Notes: generated by a model from the letters alone, not told the origin. A DNA stretch of 64,000 nt from Terriglobus aquaticus (GCF_025685415.1 NZ_JAGSYB010000001.1:3968001-4032000), one strand, 5' to 3'. Counted from the first letter of the stretch, positions 9,606-18,770 are shown. Made by a program: numbers and translations.

Positions 9606-10694
9606 CTACCCGCGCGCCACCGTGGCAGCTGCTGTACTGCCGGCCTCTTTCACTGCATGTGTTGCCGACCTCTCCGCAGCGGCAGACATGTACCGCCGCC
9701 ACCACAGCGAGTTCGCGGGTTCGCCGCGGAACTCCGTTGGAACTCCCGGCTCTGGAAGGAACACCGGCATCGATGCGGCACCCGCGATCTCGGTGAACCG
9801 CTCCGGCGGTTGATACCAGGCGTGGAACGCCAGGTTGAACAGGCCCCAGTGGATCGGCATGACCACTCGCGCCTGCAGCTCCTGGGCCGCGCGCAGGGCA
9901 TTGTCCGGGCCCAGGTGGATCTCGTGCCATTGCTGATCGAAGGCGCCAATCTCGAGCATGACCAGGTCGAACGGCCCGAAGGTCTCGCCGATCTCGCGAA
10001 AACCCTCCCACCAGCCCGAATCGGCGCCGTGGTACACATGGTGCTTCGCGGTTCGCAATGAGAACGACGACCAGAGCGTGCCAAACCTCTTCAGGCCTCG
10101 TCCACTGAAGTGCCGCGCCGGCAGCGCCGTGAGCTCCAGCGGAGTGTCGCTCTCTGACGGAACGGTGAACCGGTCCATCCAGTTCATGGGGTGGATGCGC
10201 CCTTCGCCCACGCCCCACCGCTTCAGGTGGGTTTCCACACCCAGGGAACAAACGTACAGCGGTTTGCGTTTGTCGAAATAGCGCAACGCGTCGGCATCCA
10301 GGTGGTCGTAGTGATCGTGTGTCAGCAGCACCGCATCCACATGCGGCAACTCGTCCATCGTCAGCGGGGCAGGGAAGAACCGCTTGGGCCCGGCCCACTG
10401 CACCATGCTGGCGCGCTGACTGAATACGGGGTCGATCAGCAGCGTCGTTCCGTCTATCTCCACCAGCAGCGACGAGTGACCCAGCCATGTGACGCGCAGG
10501 CCCGAAGCCGGTTGCCGCTGAAACAGCGAGAGGTCGGTGCGGAAGGGGCCAAGCTGCTGTTTAGGAATGCGCTCTTCTTTGCCGAAGAGCATCCGGGCGA
10601 AGAGTCCGGGCATTTTGCTGGCGGGCAGCATCTCGGTCCGCACTGGGTTTTGGAACTTACCATCCCGGCATTCCGCCGGCTTCAACCATGACAT
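9606..10694 (-). CDS. MBL-fold metallo-hydrolase (UlaG/NAPE-PLD-like)
   Basis: A 362-residue metallo-beta-lactamase-fold hydrolase. The metal motif HxHxDH is intact at H126-D-H128-Y-D130-H131, and downstream ligands are likely in LPARHFSGRG, YHGADSGWW and MPIHWGLFN. The pattern WLGHSSLLVEIDGTTLLIDPVFS with the late WHEIHLGPDNAL is typical of the NAPE-phospholipase-D/UlaG-like branch, which hydrolyses phosphodiester or lactone bonds. No signal peptide is visible. It is the first gene of the operon and is divergent from the permease at 10796, with 101 bases between them. Confidence 0.85.
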   Translation of the reverse strand: MSWLKPAECRDGKFQNPVRTEMLPASKMPGLFARMLFGKEERIPKQQLGPFRTDLSLFQRQPASGLRVTWLGHSSLLVEIDGTTLLIDPVFSQRASMVQWAGPKRFFPAPLTMDELPHVDAVLLTHDHYDHLDADALRYFDKRKPLYVCSLGVETHLKRWGVGEGRIHPMNWMDRFTVPSESDTPLELTALPARHFSGRGLKRFGTLWSSFSLRTAKHHVYHGADSGWWEGFREIGETFGPFDLVMLEIGAFDQQWHEIHLGPDNALRAAQELQARVVMPIHWGLFNLAFHAWYQPPERFTEIAGAASMPVFLPEPGVPTEFRGEPANSLWWRRYMSAAAERSATHAVKEAGSTAAATVARG

Positions 10695-10795
10695 TGCATC
10701 GTGCCCCGTAAAGGATCTCTGCGAACAAGGATGCCGAAGAAAGGCTGAACGATGCGACAGGGTTCCGGGGTAGTCTCACACCATAGAGGAAAATC

Positions 10796-12019
10796 ATGGG
10801 TTGGCAGGAAGGTTTGAAGCTGGCGATGCAGTCGCTGTGGGCGAATAAGCTGCGCACGCTGCTTACGCTGCTGGGCGTGGTCATCGGCGTGGCCGCCGTG
10901 ATCGCCGTGGTCACCCTGGTGAACGGCGCAAACGCCTACGTGGCGACGAAGGTGAATACCTACGGCGCCGACGTGATGACCGTTTCCAAGGAGCCTGGCT
11001 TCAACTCCGACTACAACCTGCACCTGCAGTACCTGAAGCGCAAAAACATCGACCTGGACCAGTACCGCTACCTGAGCACCGAGTGCCACAACTGCGACGG
11101 CCTGGGCGCGCAGCAGACGACCCGCGGCAAGGTGGTCGTCGGCAAACAGTCGAGCACAGACACTGTCATCCGCGGTAACACCTGGATGCTGCCGACCCTG
11201 CAGAACCAGACCATTGTGGAAGGCCGCGGTTTCACGCCCGCCGATGACGATCACGCCTCGCACGTCGCCCTGATCGGCTCCGACATCCAGGAAAACCTGC
11301 TCGGTGGCGAAGACCCCATCGGCAAGGAAATCCGCGTCGATGGCACCACCTATACGGTGATCGGGTTGGGCGAGAAGCAGGGCAAATCGCTGGGCCAGAG
11401 CCAGGACAACTGGGTCACCGTTCCGCTGAGCACCTACCAGAAGACCTATGGCACCGCGAAGACGGTCACGATCTACGTAAAGGCAGGCGGCGGCAAGAAC
11501 GGCCTGGAGCGCACGGAAGACGAGGTGCGCCTGCTGATGCGCGCCGCCCGCCACGACCGGCCGGGCCAGGAAGACAGCTTCACCATCGAGACCAGCGACA
11601 CCTTTATCGCGCTCTGGAAGAACATCAGCTCTGGCTTTGAAGCTGTGGCTGTTGCCATCGCTGCCATCTCGCTCGTCGTCGGCGGCATCGTGATCATGAA
11701 CATCATGCTGGTGAGCGTGACGGAGCGCACGCGCGAGATCGGTGTGCGCAAAGCTCTGGGCGCGCGTCGGCGCGATGTGTTGATGCAGTTCCTGATGGAG
11801 TCCGCCGCCATGGCGCTGGTCGGCGGCATCATTGGGGTGATTGGCGGCGCTGCCGTGGCGCAGGGCGTGACGGTGCTGCTCGGATTCCCATCGTCCTTCG
11901 CCGTGTGGAGCGCGATCGCGGGCATGCTGGTCGCCGTGAGCGTCGGTATCTTCTTTGGCGTGTACCCCGCCCGCAAAGCCGCCATGCTCGATCCCATCGA
12001 AGCTCTCCGCGCCGACTGA
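10796..12019 (+). CDS. MacB-like ABC transporter permease (FtsX fold)
   Basis: A 407-residue inner-membrane permease. An N-terminal helix (LRTLLTLLGVVIGVAAVIAVVTLV, about residues 20-43) is followed by a periplasmic MacB core domain (about 45-270) and three C-terminal FtsX helices starting near residue 280. The signature MLVSVTERTREIGVRKALGARRRDVL is present. MacB-type permeases power tripartite export or transmit mechanical signals but need a cytoplasmic ATPase. None is encoded beside this gene, nor an HlyD-like adaptor. It is followed after 14 bases by a paralogue, so the two probably form a heterodimer. Confidence 0.88.
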   Translation: MGWQEGLKLAMQSLWANKLRTLLTLLGVVIGVAAVIAVVTLVNGANAYVATKVNTYGADVMTVSKEPGFNSDYNLHLQYLKRKNIDLDQYRYLSTECHNCDGLGAQQTTRGKVVVGKQSSTDTVIRGNTWMLPTLQNQTIVEGRGFTPADDDHASHVALIGSDIQENLLGGEDPIGKEIRVDGTTYTVIGLGEKQGKSLGQSQDNWVTVPLSTYQKTYGTAKTVTIYVKAGGGKNGLERTEDEVRLLMRAARHDRPGQEDSFTIETSDTFIALWKNISSGFEAVAVAIAAISLVVGGIVIMNIMLVSVTERTREIGVRKALGARRRDVLMQFLMESAAMALVGGIIGVIGGAAVAQGVTVLLGFPSSFAVWSAIAGMLVAVSVGIFFGVYPARKAAMLDPIEALRAD

Positions 12020-12033
12020 CACGAGGTTCCTCT

Positions 12034-13296
12034 ATGAACTTGAAATCCACACTCACGCAACTCCGCGAACCGGTCACCATGGCTCTGGACCAGCTACGCA
12101 GCAACAAGCTGCGTAGCGGCCTCACGATCCTCGGCATTGTCATCGGCGTGACCACCGTCATCGCCATCTCGTCTGTGATCAACGGCCTGAACAAGAGCGT
12201 CAGCGACATGGTGTCGTCCATGGGCACTAACGTGATATGGATCTTTCGCTTTCCGGTGATCGGCGTGCGCCCGACCACGGAGATGCTGACTCGCAAACAA
12301 CTGACGTACGACGATGCCATGGCACTGAAGGCGCTGCCGCATGTCGTCGGGGTGGTGCCCTCGCTGCGGTACCAGAACTTCGACTGGGGCAGCGGCAACG
12401 TTGTGGCAAAGTACGGCAAGAACAAGAGCGAAAACGTCTCGCTGGAGGGCACCACGGCCGACAACCCGGAGGTGTACGACCTGACACTCACCCAAGGCCG
12501 CTATTTTTCGCAGCGTGAAGAGGACCACGCCGACAACGTGGTCGTGCTCGGTCACGACACTGCCGAAGATCTCTTTGGACAGGAAAATGCGATCGGCAAA
12601 GAGATCAATGCGAACGGCTCCTTCTACACCGTCATTGGTGTTCAGGACAAGGTGAAATCAGCCTTCGGCGGCGGTGGTCGCAACGCAGAAGACAACATCC
12701 TCCACATGCCCATCAGCACCTTCAAGAAGGTGCACCCGGAAGTGCTCGATTACTGGATTTCCGCAAAGTTCGACGATCAGAAGAACAAGGGCATCGTCGA
12801 AGACGAGATTCGCGAGATGCTGCGTCGGCGTCGCCACGTGAAGAACGATGCCGACGACAACTTCGCCATCTTCGGCGCAGACTCGATCACGCGCCTGTGG
12901 AGCCAGATCACCGGCTCGCTCTTTCTGCTCATGTTCGGCCTCAGCGCGGTCGGTCTGCTGGTCGGCGGGGTCGGTGTGATGAACATCATGCTCGTCTCTG
13001 TGACGGAGCGAACGCGTGAGATCGGCGTGCGCAAAGCCATCGGTGCCAATCGCCGCACGATCCTGCTGCAGTTCACGCTGGAGGCGATGACGCTGTGCGC
13101 GCTTGGTGGGCTGGTTGGCGTCTTGGTGGGCTCAGGCATCGGCCTTCTGCTGGGCCTGGTGCTGTCCTCCTCAGTGTCGCTGATGTGGGTAGTGCTGGCC
13201 TTTCTCATCTCGTGCAGCATCGGGCTGTTGTTTGGCATTTACCCGGCCTTCAAGGCGGCCAGCCTGAACCCGATTGAGGCACTGCGCTACGAGTAG
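12034..13296 (+). CDS. MacB-like ABC transporter permease, second copy
   Basis: A 420-residue paralogue of the preceding permease with the same order: N-terminal helix (LRSGLTILGIVIGVTTVIAISSVI), periplasmic domain and three C-terminal helices with MLVSVTERTREIGVRKAIGANRRTIL. The start is ATG 12034 with GAGG ten bases upstream; an open frame from 11905 runs back into the previous gene and is not used. The periplasmic domains of the two copies differ, which suits a heterodimer. The cognate ATPase must be outside the window. Confidence 0.88.
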   Translation: MNLKSTLTQLREPVTMALDQLRSNKLRSGLTILGIVIGVTTVIAISSVINGLNKSVSDMVSSMGTNVIWIFRFPVIGVRPTTEMLTRKQLTYDDAMALKALPHVVGVVPSLRYQNFDWGSGNVVAKYGKNKSENVSLEGTTADNPEVYDLTLTQGRYFSQREEDHADNVVVLGHDTAEDLFGQENAIGKEINANGSFYTVIGVQDKVKSAFGGGGRNAEDNILHMPISTFKKVHPEVLDYWISAKFDDQKNKGIVEDEIREMLRRRRHVKNDADDNFAIFGADSITRLWSQITGSLFLLMFGLSAVGLLVGGVGVMNIMLVSVTERTREIGVRKAIGANRRTILLQFTLEAMTLCALGGLVGVLVGSGIGLLLGLVLSSSVSLMWVVLAFLISCSIGLLFGIYPAFKAASLNPIEALRYE

Positions 13297-13380
13297 ATCG
13301 TTCGCAGAACCTCCTACTCGCTGCGAAGGGAACACCGCGACGAGTCCTGTCGTACTCTATCGCGTACAGAGAGATTGCCG

Positions 13381-13980
13381 ATGCTACCGTTGCTCAAGAA
13401 AATCCACGCCGCCTGCCTCTTGTCCGCCGTGCTCGTCACGGCCGGATGCCACGTCTCCTCCAAGGGCAGCGACGGTAGGGAGGATGTCGACATCCGTACG
13501 CCTCTTGGCGGGCTCGCGGTAAAGACCGATCCATCGGCGGTGCTCGGCAAGATCGGCCTGCCCGCCTACCCCGGTGCAGTCCAGGTGAAAGAGAAAGGTT
13601 CCGACAAGGACTCGGCCGACGTGAACATGTCGTTCGGCTCCTTTCACCTGCGCGTGCTTGCGCTCGGCTTCCAAACAGGAGATGACCGCGCGAAGGTCGA
13701 AGCGTTCTATCGCAAAGCGCTGCACCAGTACAGCGACGTGATTGCGTGCCAAGGTGAATCTCCGATTGGCGAGCCGGCACGGACCGGGCTTGGCCTTACC
13801 TGCAAAGGTGACCGGCACTTCCACGGCAATATCCATTACGGCGACAGCGCGGGCAACATCAACGACGAGTTCACGCTCAAGGCCGGGTCGCCTTCGCGTC
13901 AGCACATCGTCGCCATGCAGGACAAGCAGGATGGCACACACTTCACGCTGATCGCGCTCGACCTGCCGGACGACCACTAG
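13381..13980 (+). CDS. Putative lipoprotein of unknown function
   Basis: A 199-residue protein with a lipoprotein signal (LLSAVLVTAGC). The mature part has LPAYPGAVQVKE, a GDDRAKVEAFYRKAL segment resembling proteins that describe an averaged periplasmic domain, and two further cysteines (IACQGES and LTCKGD) that may form a disulfide. No enzymatic motif is seen. ATG 13381 is preferred over the TTG two codons earlier because AGAGAG lies at proper distance. It sits 84 bases after the permease pair and could belong to the same transcript. Confidence 0.65.
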   Translation: MLPLLKKIHAACLLSAVLVTAGCHVSSKGSDGREDVDIRTPLGGLAVKTDPSAVLGKIGLPAYPGAVQVKEKGSDKDSADVNMSFGSFHLRVLALGFQTGDDRAKVEAFYRKALHQYSDVIACQGESPIGEPARTGLGLTCKGDRHFHGNIHYGDSAGNINDEFTLKAGSPSRQHIVAMQDKQDGTHFTLIALDLPDDH

Positions 13981-14000
13981 CGCGGCTCGCGTTTCCCAGC

Positions 14001-14558
14001 ATGCTCCGCTACGCAATCTCCGACCGCATGCTCTATCCCGGCGATGAGCGCGCACGCCAACTCCGCGTTGTTCAGCAGGCCGCCGCGCTGGCGTTGGAAG
14101 GTGTCGACTACTTTCAGCTTCGAGAGAAAGATCTGGACGAAGCCTCGCTGCTTCAACTGACCGTGAAGGTGCGCGACGCCGTTCAGTCAAGCGGAGCGCG
14201 CATGCAGGTAGTCCTCAACGGTCCACAGCACCTGGCCGTGCAGGCCGGCGTGGCGTGGCATCGGTCATCAACCCATTCCTTCGATCAAGCCTGCTGCAGT
14301 GTCTCCGTCCACACGCTGGATGACGTGGAACAGCAACGCGCGCACGCATCGCTCCTCCTGTTTGCTCCCGTTTTCGGCAAGACTGTCGGGCCCGATCTCG
14401 TCCACACCGGCGTGGGGCTCGAGCGTCTTCGCGGAGCGGTCGAGCGTGCCGCCGGAACTCCTGTGCTCGCCTTGGGCGGTGTCACGCCGCAGAACGCTCC
14501 GCTCTGCCTGGCGGCAGGAGCATCCGGCATCGCGGGCATTCGCCTGTTCCTTCGCTGA
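14001..14558 (+). CDS. ThiE/TenI-like thiamine phosphate synthase family protein, divergent
   Basis: A 185-residue TIM-barrel protein of the thiamine-phosphate-synthase/TenI family. It has YFQLREKDLDE (the substrate pyrophosphate loop region), FAPVFGKTVGP and the phosphate-binding LALGGVTPQNAPLCLAAGASGIAGIR. The middle is shortened: where ThiE has an ADGxHxGQ strand and a following helix, this protein reads VAWHRSSTHSF and continues at once to VSVHTLDDV. The Mg/pyrophosphate acidic residues are not evident. It may be a TenI-like or regulatory homologue. It has a 20-base spacing to the lipoprotein gene and no TPP riboswitch. Confidence 0.7.
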   Translation: MLRYAISDRMLYPGDERARQLRVVQQAAALALEGVDYFQLREKDLDEASLLQLTVKVRDAVQSSGARMQVVLNGPQHLAVQAGVAWHRSSTHSFDQACCSVSVHTLDDVEQQRAHASLLLFAPVFGKTVGPDLVHTGVGLERLRGAVERAAGTPVLALGGVTPQNAPLCLAAGASGIAGIRLFLR

Positions 14559-14611
14559 CCGATCCGGCCCGCGCCTTGCCCGTGACGTGGTCTGTTACCC
14601 TGACCCACATC

Positions 14612-16384
14612 ATGCGCATCTCCCGTTGGACTTTCGCGGCCTCGTTGCCGCTTGCTTTCGTTGCTGTGGCCGCATTCGCACAGACCACGCCTGTCGCCGA
14701 TCGCGTTGCTGCGCAGAACAAGCTGTTTGACGAGTACTACGAAACCGGTCTGCGCGAGTCTCCGGAGCGTGCCACTGCGGTCGGCGACTACCGTTTCAAC
14801 GACAAGCTGGACGACGTCTCTCTCGCTGCGATTACGCGCCGTCACGAAACGGCCCATGGCTATCTTGTCCGGCTGCGCATGATCGACCCTGCCGGCATGC
14901 CTGAGCAGGACCTGCTCTCGCACCAGCTGCTTGAGCGTGCTCTCCAGAACGGCGACGAGTCCTTCCAACTGAAGGATTACGAGATGCCGGTGAATCAGCA
15001 GAACGGCATCCACACGGAGCTCGCCGACTTGCCGCTCTCCATGCCGTTCGACTCGGTGAAGCATTACGAGGACTACATCGCGCGGCTTCACGCCATACCG
15101 GTTGCGCTGCAGCAGACGACGGAGGTACTGCGCGCGGGCGAACGCGACAACCTGATGCCGGTGCAGTTCCTGATCGCCAAACTGCCGGGACAGTGCGATG
15201 GCATCATCGCCCAGAACCCGTTTGCGATTCCGCTAAGGAAGTTCCCCGCGTCCTTCTCCGAAGCCGACAAGCAGCGCCTGACGACCGCCATCAACACCGC
15301 GGTCCAGCAGGACGTGTTCCCGGCCTATCGCACCTTCGCCACATTCCTGCGTACGGAATACCTGCCCAAGGGTCGCACGACCCTCTCGGTCGAAAGCCTG
15401 CCAGACGGCAAGCATCGCTATGAGGTCGCGGTGCGCCGCATGACCACTACCAAGTACACGCCAGAGCAGATTCATGAGATCGGCCTGCGCGAAGTGGCTC
15501 GAATCACCGCATTGCAGACCACCATTGCGAAGCAGCAGGGCTACCCCGATCTCGCCAGCTTCCGCGCTGCCCTGGCGAAAGACCCGCGTTGGATCCCCAC
15601 CTCGCAGGAACAGATTGTCGACGACTTCCGCAAGTACATCGCGCAGATGCAGCCGAAGCTGCCGCAGCTCTTCAACTTGTTGCCGAAGTCGCCCGTCACC
15701 GTGGAGCCGATTCCGGAGTTCCAGGCTGCCGCCGCAACGCATTATCAAACCGGGACTCCCGACGGCAAGCGACCGGGTCGCGTTTCAGTTGCCGTGAGTG
15801 ACTATGCACATCGCACGCTTGTGCTGGATGAAGCCGTCGCGTATCACGAGGGTATTCCGGGTCACCACATGCAGTTGTCGGTGCAGCAGCAGCTTACCGG
15901 TTTGCCCAAGTTCCGCCAGCACGGCGGAGGCGGGTCTACGGCGTTTGTCGAGGGATGGGCGCTCTACGCCGAGGAGTTGGGCAAAGAGGTGGGCTTCTAC
16001 CAGAACCCGGTAAGCGACTACGGCCGCCTGAACTCCGAGCTGTTCCGCGCCGTTCGTCTGGTGGTCGACACCGGTATCCACCACTATGGCTGGTCCCGCG
16101 ACCAGGTGATCCGCTACATGACGGACAACGACGTGAATGGACCGCTGGCGCAGACGGAGACAGATCGCTACATCGCGTGGCCCGGCCAGGCGCTGGCGTA
16201 CAAGATGGGCCAGCTCAAAATCCGCGAACTGCGCGAAGAGGCACGCACGCAGCTTGGCGATCGTTTCGACATTCGAAGCTTCCACGACGAGGTGCTCAAC
16301 GGTGGCGCCATGCCGCTGGATCTATTGCAGGAGCGCGTCGAGCATTGGATCGGAAGCCAACGCCCGGTGCTTGCGTCTAAGTAG
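14612..16384 (+). CDS. DUF885 secreted metallopeptidase-like protein
   Basis: A 590-residue exported protein with a signal peptide (MRISRWTFAASLPLAFVAVAAFAQ). The DUF885 domain carries a gluzincin-like zinc site at H412-E413-G-I-P-G-H418, followed by FVEGWALYAEEL, which supplies the third ligand Glu, and LGKEVGFYQNP. DUF885 proteins resemble carboxypeptidase-type M-clan peptidases; the substrate is not established. The start is ATG 14612; the reading frame is open a further 12 codons upstream but the signal peptide fits this start. Confidence 0.85.
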   Translation: MRISRWTFAASLPLAFVAVAAFAQTTPVADRVAAQNKLFDEYYETGLRESPERATAVGDYRFNDKLDDVSLAAITRRHETAHGYLVRLRMIDPAGMPEQDLLSHQLLERALQNGDESFQLKDYEMPVNQQNGIHTELADLPLSMPFDSVKHYEDYIARLHAIPVALQQTTEVLRAGERDNLMPVQFLIAKLPGQCDGIIAQNPFAIPLRKFPASFSEADKQRLTTAINTAVQQDVFPAYRTFATFLRTEYLPKGRTTLSVESLPDGKHRYEVAVRRMTTTKYTPEQIHEIGLREVARITALQTTIAKQQGYPDLASFRAALAKDPRWIPTSQEQIVDDFRKYIAQMQPKLPQLFNLLPKSPVTVEPIPEFQAAAATHYQTGTPDGKRPGRVSVAVSDYAHRTLVLDEAVAYHEGIPGHHMQLSVQQQLTGLPKFRQHGGGGSTAFVEGWALYAEELGKEVGFYQNPVSDYGRLNSELFRAVRLVVDTGIHHYGWSRDQVIRYMTDNDVNGPLAQTETDRYIAWPGQALAYKMGQLKIRELREEARTQLGDRFDIRSFHDEVLNGGAMPLDLLQERVEHWIGSQRPVLASK

Positions 16385-16438
16385 TGGCCACCATCGCTCT
16401 GCCCTGATGGTTCACTGGTCCTTCCACCCGCACCGACG

Positions 16439-16468
16439 TTGACCCTGTTTCCGCAGGGGTCGTATACT
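16439..16468 (+). promoter_or_regulatory. Sigma-70-type promoter of the ompH/skp-like gene
   Basis: TTGACC (16439-16444), an 18-base spacer and TATACT (16463-16468). It lies 138 bases before the OmpH-like start. The spacer also contains a GACCCTG/CAGGGGTC inverted repeat, which could be an operator or the leftover of a terminator for the DUF885 gene. Confidence 0.6.
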
Positions 16469-16605
16469 TCGGCTAGATTTTGCCGTGAATGCGTGCGCCT
16501 GCACAGGTACAGCATTCATGAAACCCAGGCGAGCAGGACGCAGTACCCACGCTGCGCGGCGCCAATCCGATCCAGACACGGATCGCCAAGGAGCTTCACA
16601 TCCGC

Positions 16606-17286
16606 ATGAACCGTATTGCCACCGTGGCGACGTTCGCCGTCGCACTTGCTTCAGTTGGCTCTTCTCCCGCTCTCTTCGCGCAGGCTTCCCCCACACCTGC
16701 CGCCGCAGCGCCGGCCGCGGCTCCCAAGCCTGAAGCCATTCCGGCCAAGATCGCGCTCATCAGCTTTGAGCAGGCCGTGTTCGCCACCAACGAAGGTCAG
16801 AAGGCCATCAACGACCTGGCTACCAAGTACCAGCCGCAGAAGACGAAGATTGATGCTGAAGCCAAGGAAGTGGACAGCCTGAAGCAGCAGCTGCAGAGCC
16901 AGCCCAACCTGAGCGACGCCGAAAAGGCGAACCGCGTCCGCACCATCGACACCAAGGAAAAGCAGCTGCAGCGCGACGGCGAAGACGCAAGCGCCGCCTA
17001 CCAGCAGGAACTGCAGGAGATCTACGGTCGCATCGCCCAGAAGGTGAACGGCACGCTCCAGACCTACGCTTCGCAGAACGGCTTCACCCTGACCCTTGAC
17101 GTGAGCGGCCAGCAGAGCAACATTCTGCAGGCTGACACGCGCACGGACATCACTCGCGCCGTGATCGATGCGTACAACGCGTCGTCGGGCGTTCCCGCGC
17201 AGCCGGCCGCCTCGGCACCCGCCGGTCCAGCTCCCCGTACGGCTGCACCTCGCACTGCTCCGCGGACGACAACACCGCGCCAGTAA
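16606..17286 (+). CDS. OmpH/Skp-like periplasmic chaperone
   Basis: A 226-residue protein: a signal peptide (ending PALFAQ), a Pro/Ala linker, then the OmpH domain starting KIALISFEQAVFATNEGQKA and a long charged coiled coil (about residues 75-145, KIDAEAKEVDSLKQQLQ). Skp trimers hold unfolded outer-membrane proteins in the periplasm. The last 35 residues are an Ala/Pro/Arg/Thr tail (APRTAPRTTTPRQ), which E. coli Skp lacks. Its own promoter and terminator suggest a single-gene unit. Confidence 0.85.
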   Translation: MNRIATVATFAVALASVGSSPALFAQASPTPAAAAPAAAPKPEAIPAKIALISFEQAVFATNEGQKAINDLATKYQPQKTKIDAEAKEVDSLKQQLQSQPNLSDAEKANRVRTIDTKEKQLQRDGEDASAAYQQELQEIYGRIAQKVNGTLQTYASQNGFTLTLDVSGQQSNILQADTRTDITRAVIDAYNASSGVPAQPAASAPAGPAPRTAAPRTAPRTTTPRQ

Positions 17287-17313
17287 CGAGCAGCGATTAG
17301 TTCTACCTCAATC

Positions 17314-17346
17314 AAGAGCACGGCTGTCCTCAGCCGTGCTCTTTTT
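17314..17346 (+). terminator. Rho-independent terminator after ompH/skp-like gene
   Basis: AAGAGCACGGCTG pairs perfectly with CAGCCGTGCTCTT around a TCCT loop, followed by TTT. Confidence 0.9.
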
Positions 17347-17465
17347 GCCTGTGGAAAGATTTGTGGAAGTCCGAGCCGGACTTGGTTGAAAGAGCTCAAC
17401 TCCGCGTCTAAATCGCACCATGAACGCCACGTAAATATACGTAAGATGATCGTAATGAACAACTT

Positions 17466-18770
17466 ATGTTTTATCGTGGACAGATGTTCGGCGATGTGAT
17501 GATCCTCACCCAGCCCGCTTCGAATATGAAGTTTTGCACAGAACGCACATCCCGTCCTCAAGGAGATGCGCAGTTTGTGAGGCGGGCAGCGCCTGTTCGT
17601 GCTTGCGGCTGTGCTCTGCTTCTGGCGTCCTCGCTGATGTGTGCCTGCATGGGCCAGCGTCCTGGACAGACCCAACCTGCAGTCCAAGGTGCCGGTGAGA
17701 GTGTCACCCAGAGACTTGCGAAAGATCTGACCTGGACGCCGGAGCAGCGCGAAACCCGCTTCGCCCACATGGATCAGGTCTTTCCGACGAACCCGGTTCA
17801 TCACGGCTCTACGTTAGCGCTTACGCAAGGTGCTCCTCTGCAAGTGCATCTCGCCAGCGGCGAAACTGTTCGGGAGTTGATGCAGCGCGACCGTTTCTCC
17901 GGGATTCTTGTGCTGCAACGCGGCAAGATTCGCTTCGAAGAGTATGGGATCGGCGCGACCGCGCAAACGAGATGGACGTCGTTTTCCGTTTCAAAATCAG
18001 TGACGTCGACGCTTGTTGGTTACGCCCTGCGCGACAAGTTCATCCGCAGCGCAGACGATGACGTTACGAAGTACATTCCGGAGCTTGTTGGGTCGAGTTA
18101 CGACGGCGTCTCGGTTCGGCAGCTTGCGGAAATGACCAGCGGCGTGCGTTGGGTTGAGGATTACACCGCGCCGGACAGTGACAACGTGAAGCTGTACGAG
18201 TCGGCGGCGGTGCCGGGGCGCGATCAGGTTGTGGAATATATGCGCAAGCTGCCGCCGGAGACCGCGCCGGGGACGAAGTTTGTTTATAAGACCGGCGAGA
18301 CGGATTTGCTCGGCGTGCTGGTGCAGCGGGCGGTTGGGAGTTCGCTGAGTGCTTATTTGCAGCGGACACTTTGGCGCGAGATGCGTGCGGAGTCGGACGC
18401 GTTTTGGATTGCGGACGGCGGGCGGGAGTTTGGCGGCTCGGGTTTGAGTGCAACGCTGCGGGATTTCGGTCGGTTCGGTGAGTTCGTTCGGACGCATCGG
18501 GCGGCTGGCGGCTGGCTGGCGGCGGCGACTCGCGGCGAGGTGGACAACGGGCGGTACGGTTTGGGGTGGTGGACGTTTCCTGATGGTTCGTTTGCGGCGC
18601 TTGGGATCTTTGGGCAGTCGATTCTCGTGGATCCGCGGCGCGAGTTGGTTGTGGTGACGCTGGGCGCCTGGCCGGCGGCTTCGAGTGCGGCGCTGGTGGC
18701 GGATCGGGCGGCGCTTTGGGAGGCGGTGCGGCGGGCGGTGGATGAGCCCCCTCCCGGGTTGAATCGCTAA
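17466..18770 (+). CDS. Serine hydrolase of the beta-lactamase/penicillin-binding-like family
   Basis: About 434 residues with a class C beta-lactamase-like fold. The SxxK motif is S174-V-S-K177, preceded by RWTSF. The second motif is FVYKTGETDLLG (Tyr in place of the usual YxN), and a late segment reads GLGWWTFPDGSFAALGIFGQ. An N-terminal hydrophobic stretch ending SSLMCACMG suggests a lipoprotein, which would favour a start at ATG 17526; ATG 17466 is the longest option and neither has a clear ribosome-binding site. Substrates of this family (esters, amides, D-peptides) cannot be deduced. Plus-strand base composition changes inside this gene, from balanced to G-rich after about 18100. Confidence 0.8.
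   Translation: MFYRGQMFGDVMILTQPASNMKFCTERTSRPQGDAQFVRRAAPVRACGCALLLASSLMCACMGQRPGQTQPAVQGAGESVTQRLAKDLTWTPEQRETRFAHMDQVFPTNPVHHGSTLALTQGAPLQVHLASGETVRELMQRDRFSGILVLQRGKIRFEEYGIGATAQTRWTSFSVSKSVTSTLVGYALRDKFIRSADDDVTKYIPELVGSSYDGVSVRQLAEMTSGVRWVEDYTAPDSDNVKLYESAAVPGRDQVVEYMRKLPPETAPGTKFVYKTGETDLLGVLVQRAVGSSLSAYLQRTLWREMRAESDAFWIADGGREFGGSGLSATLRDFGRFGEFVRTHRAAGGWLAAATRGEVDNGRYGLGWWTFPDGSFAALGIFGQSILVDPRRELVVVTLGAWPAASSAALVADRAALWEAVRRAVDEPPPGLNR

Noticed and set aside
13981-14000. TPP riboswitch before the ThiE-like gene
   Set aside because: Only 20 bases separate it from the preceding gene and no TPP-box sequence is present.
17347-17480. Replication origin with DnaA boxes at the composition switch
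   Set aside because: The stretch is AT-richer and has TGTGGAA twice, but no TTATCCACA-like boxes or dnaA/dnaN/gidA genes, so an origin is not called.
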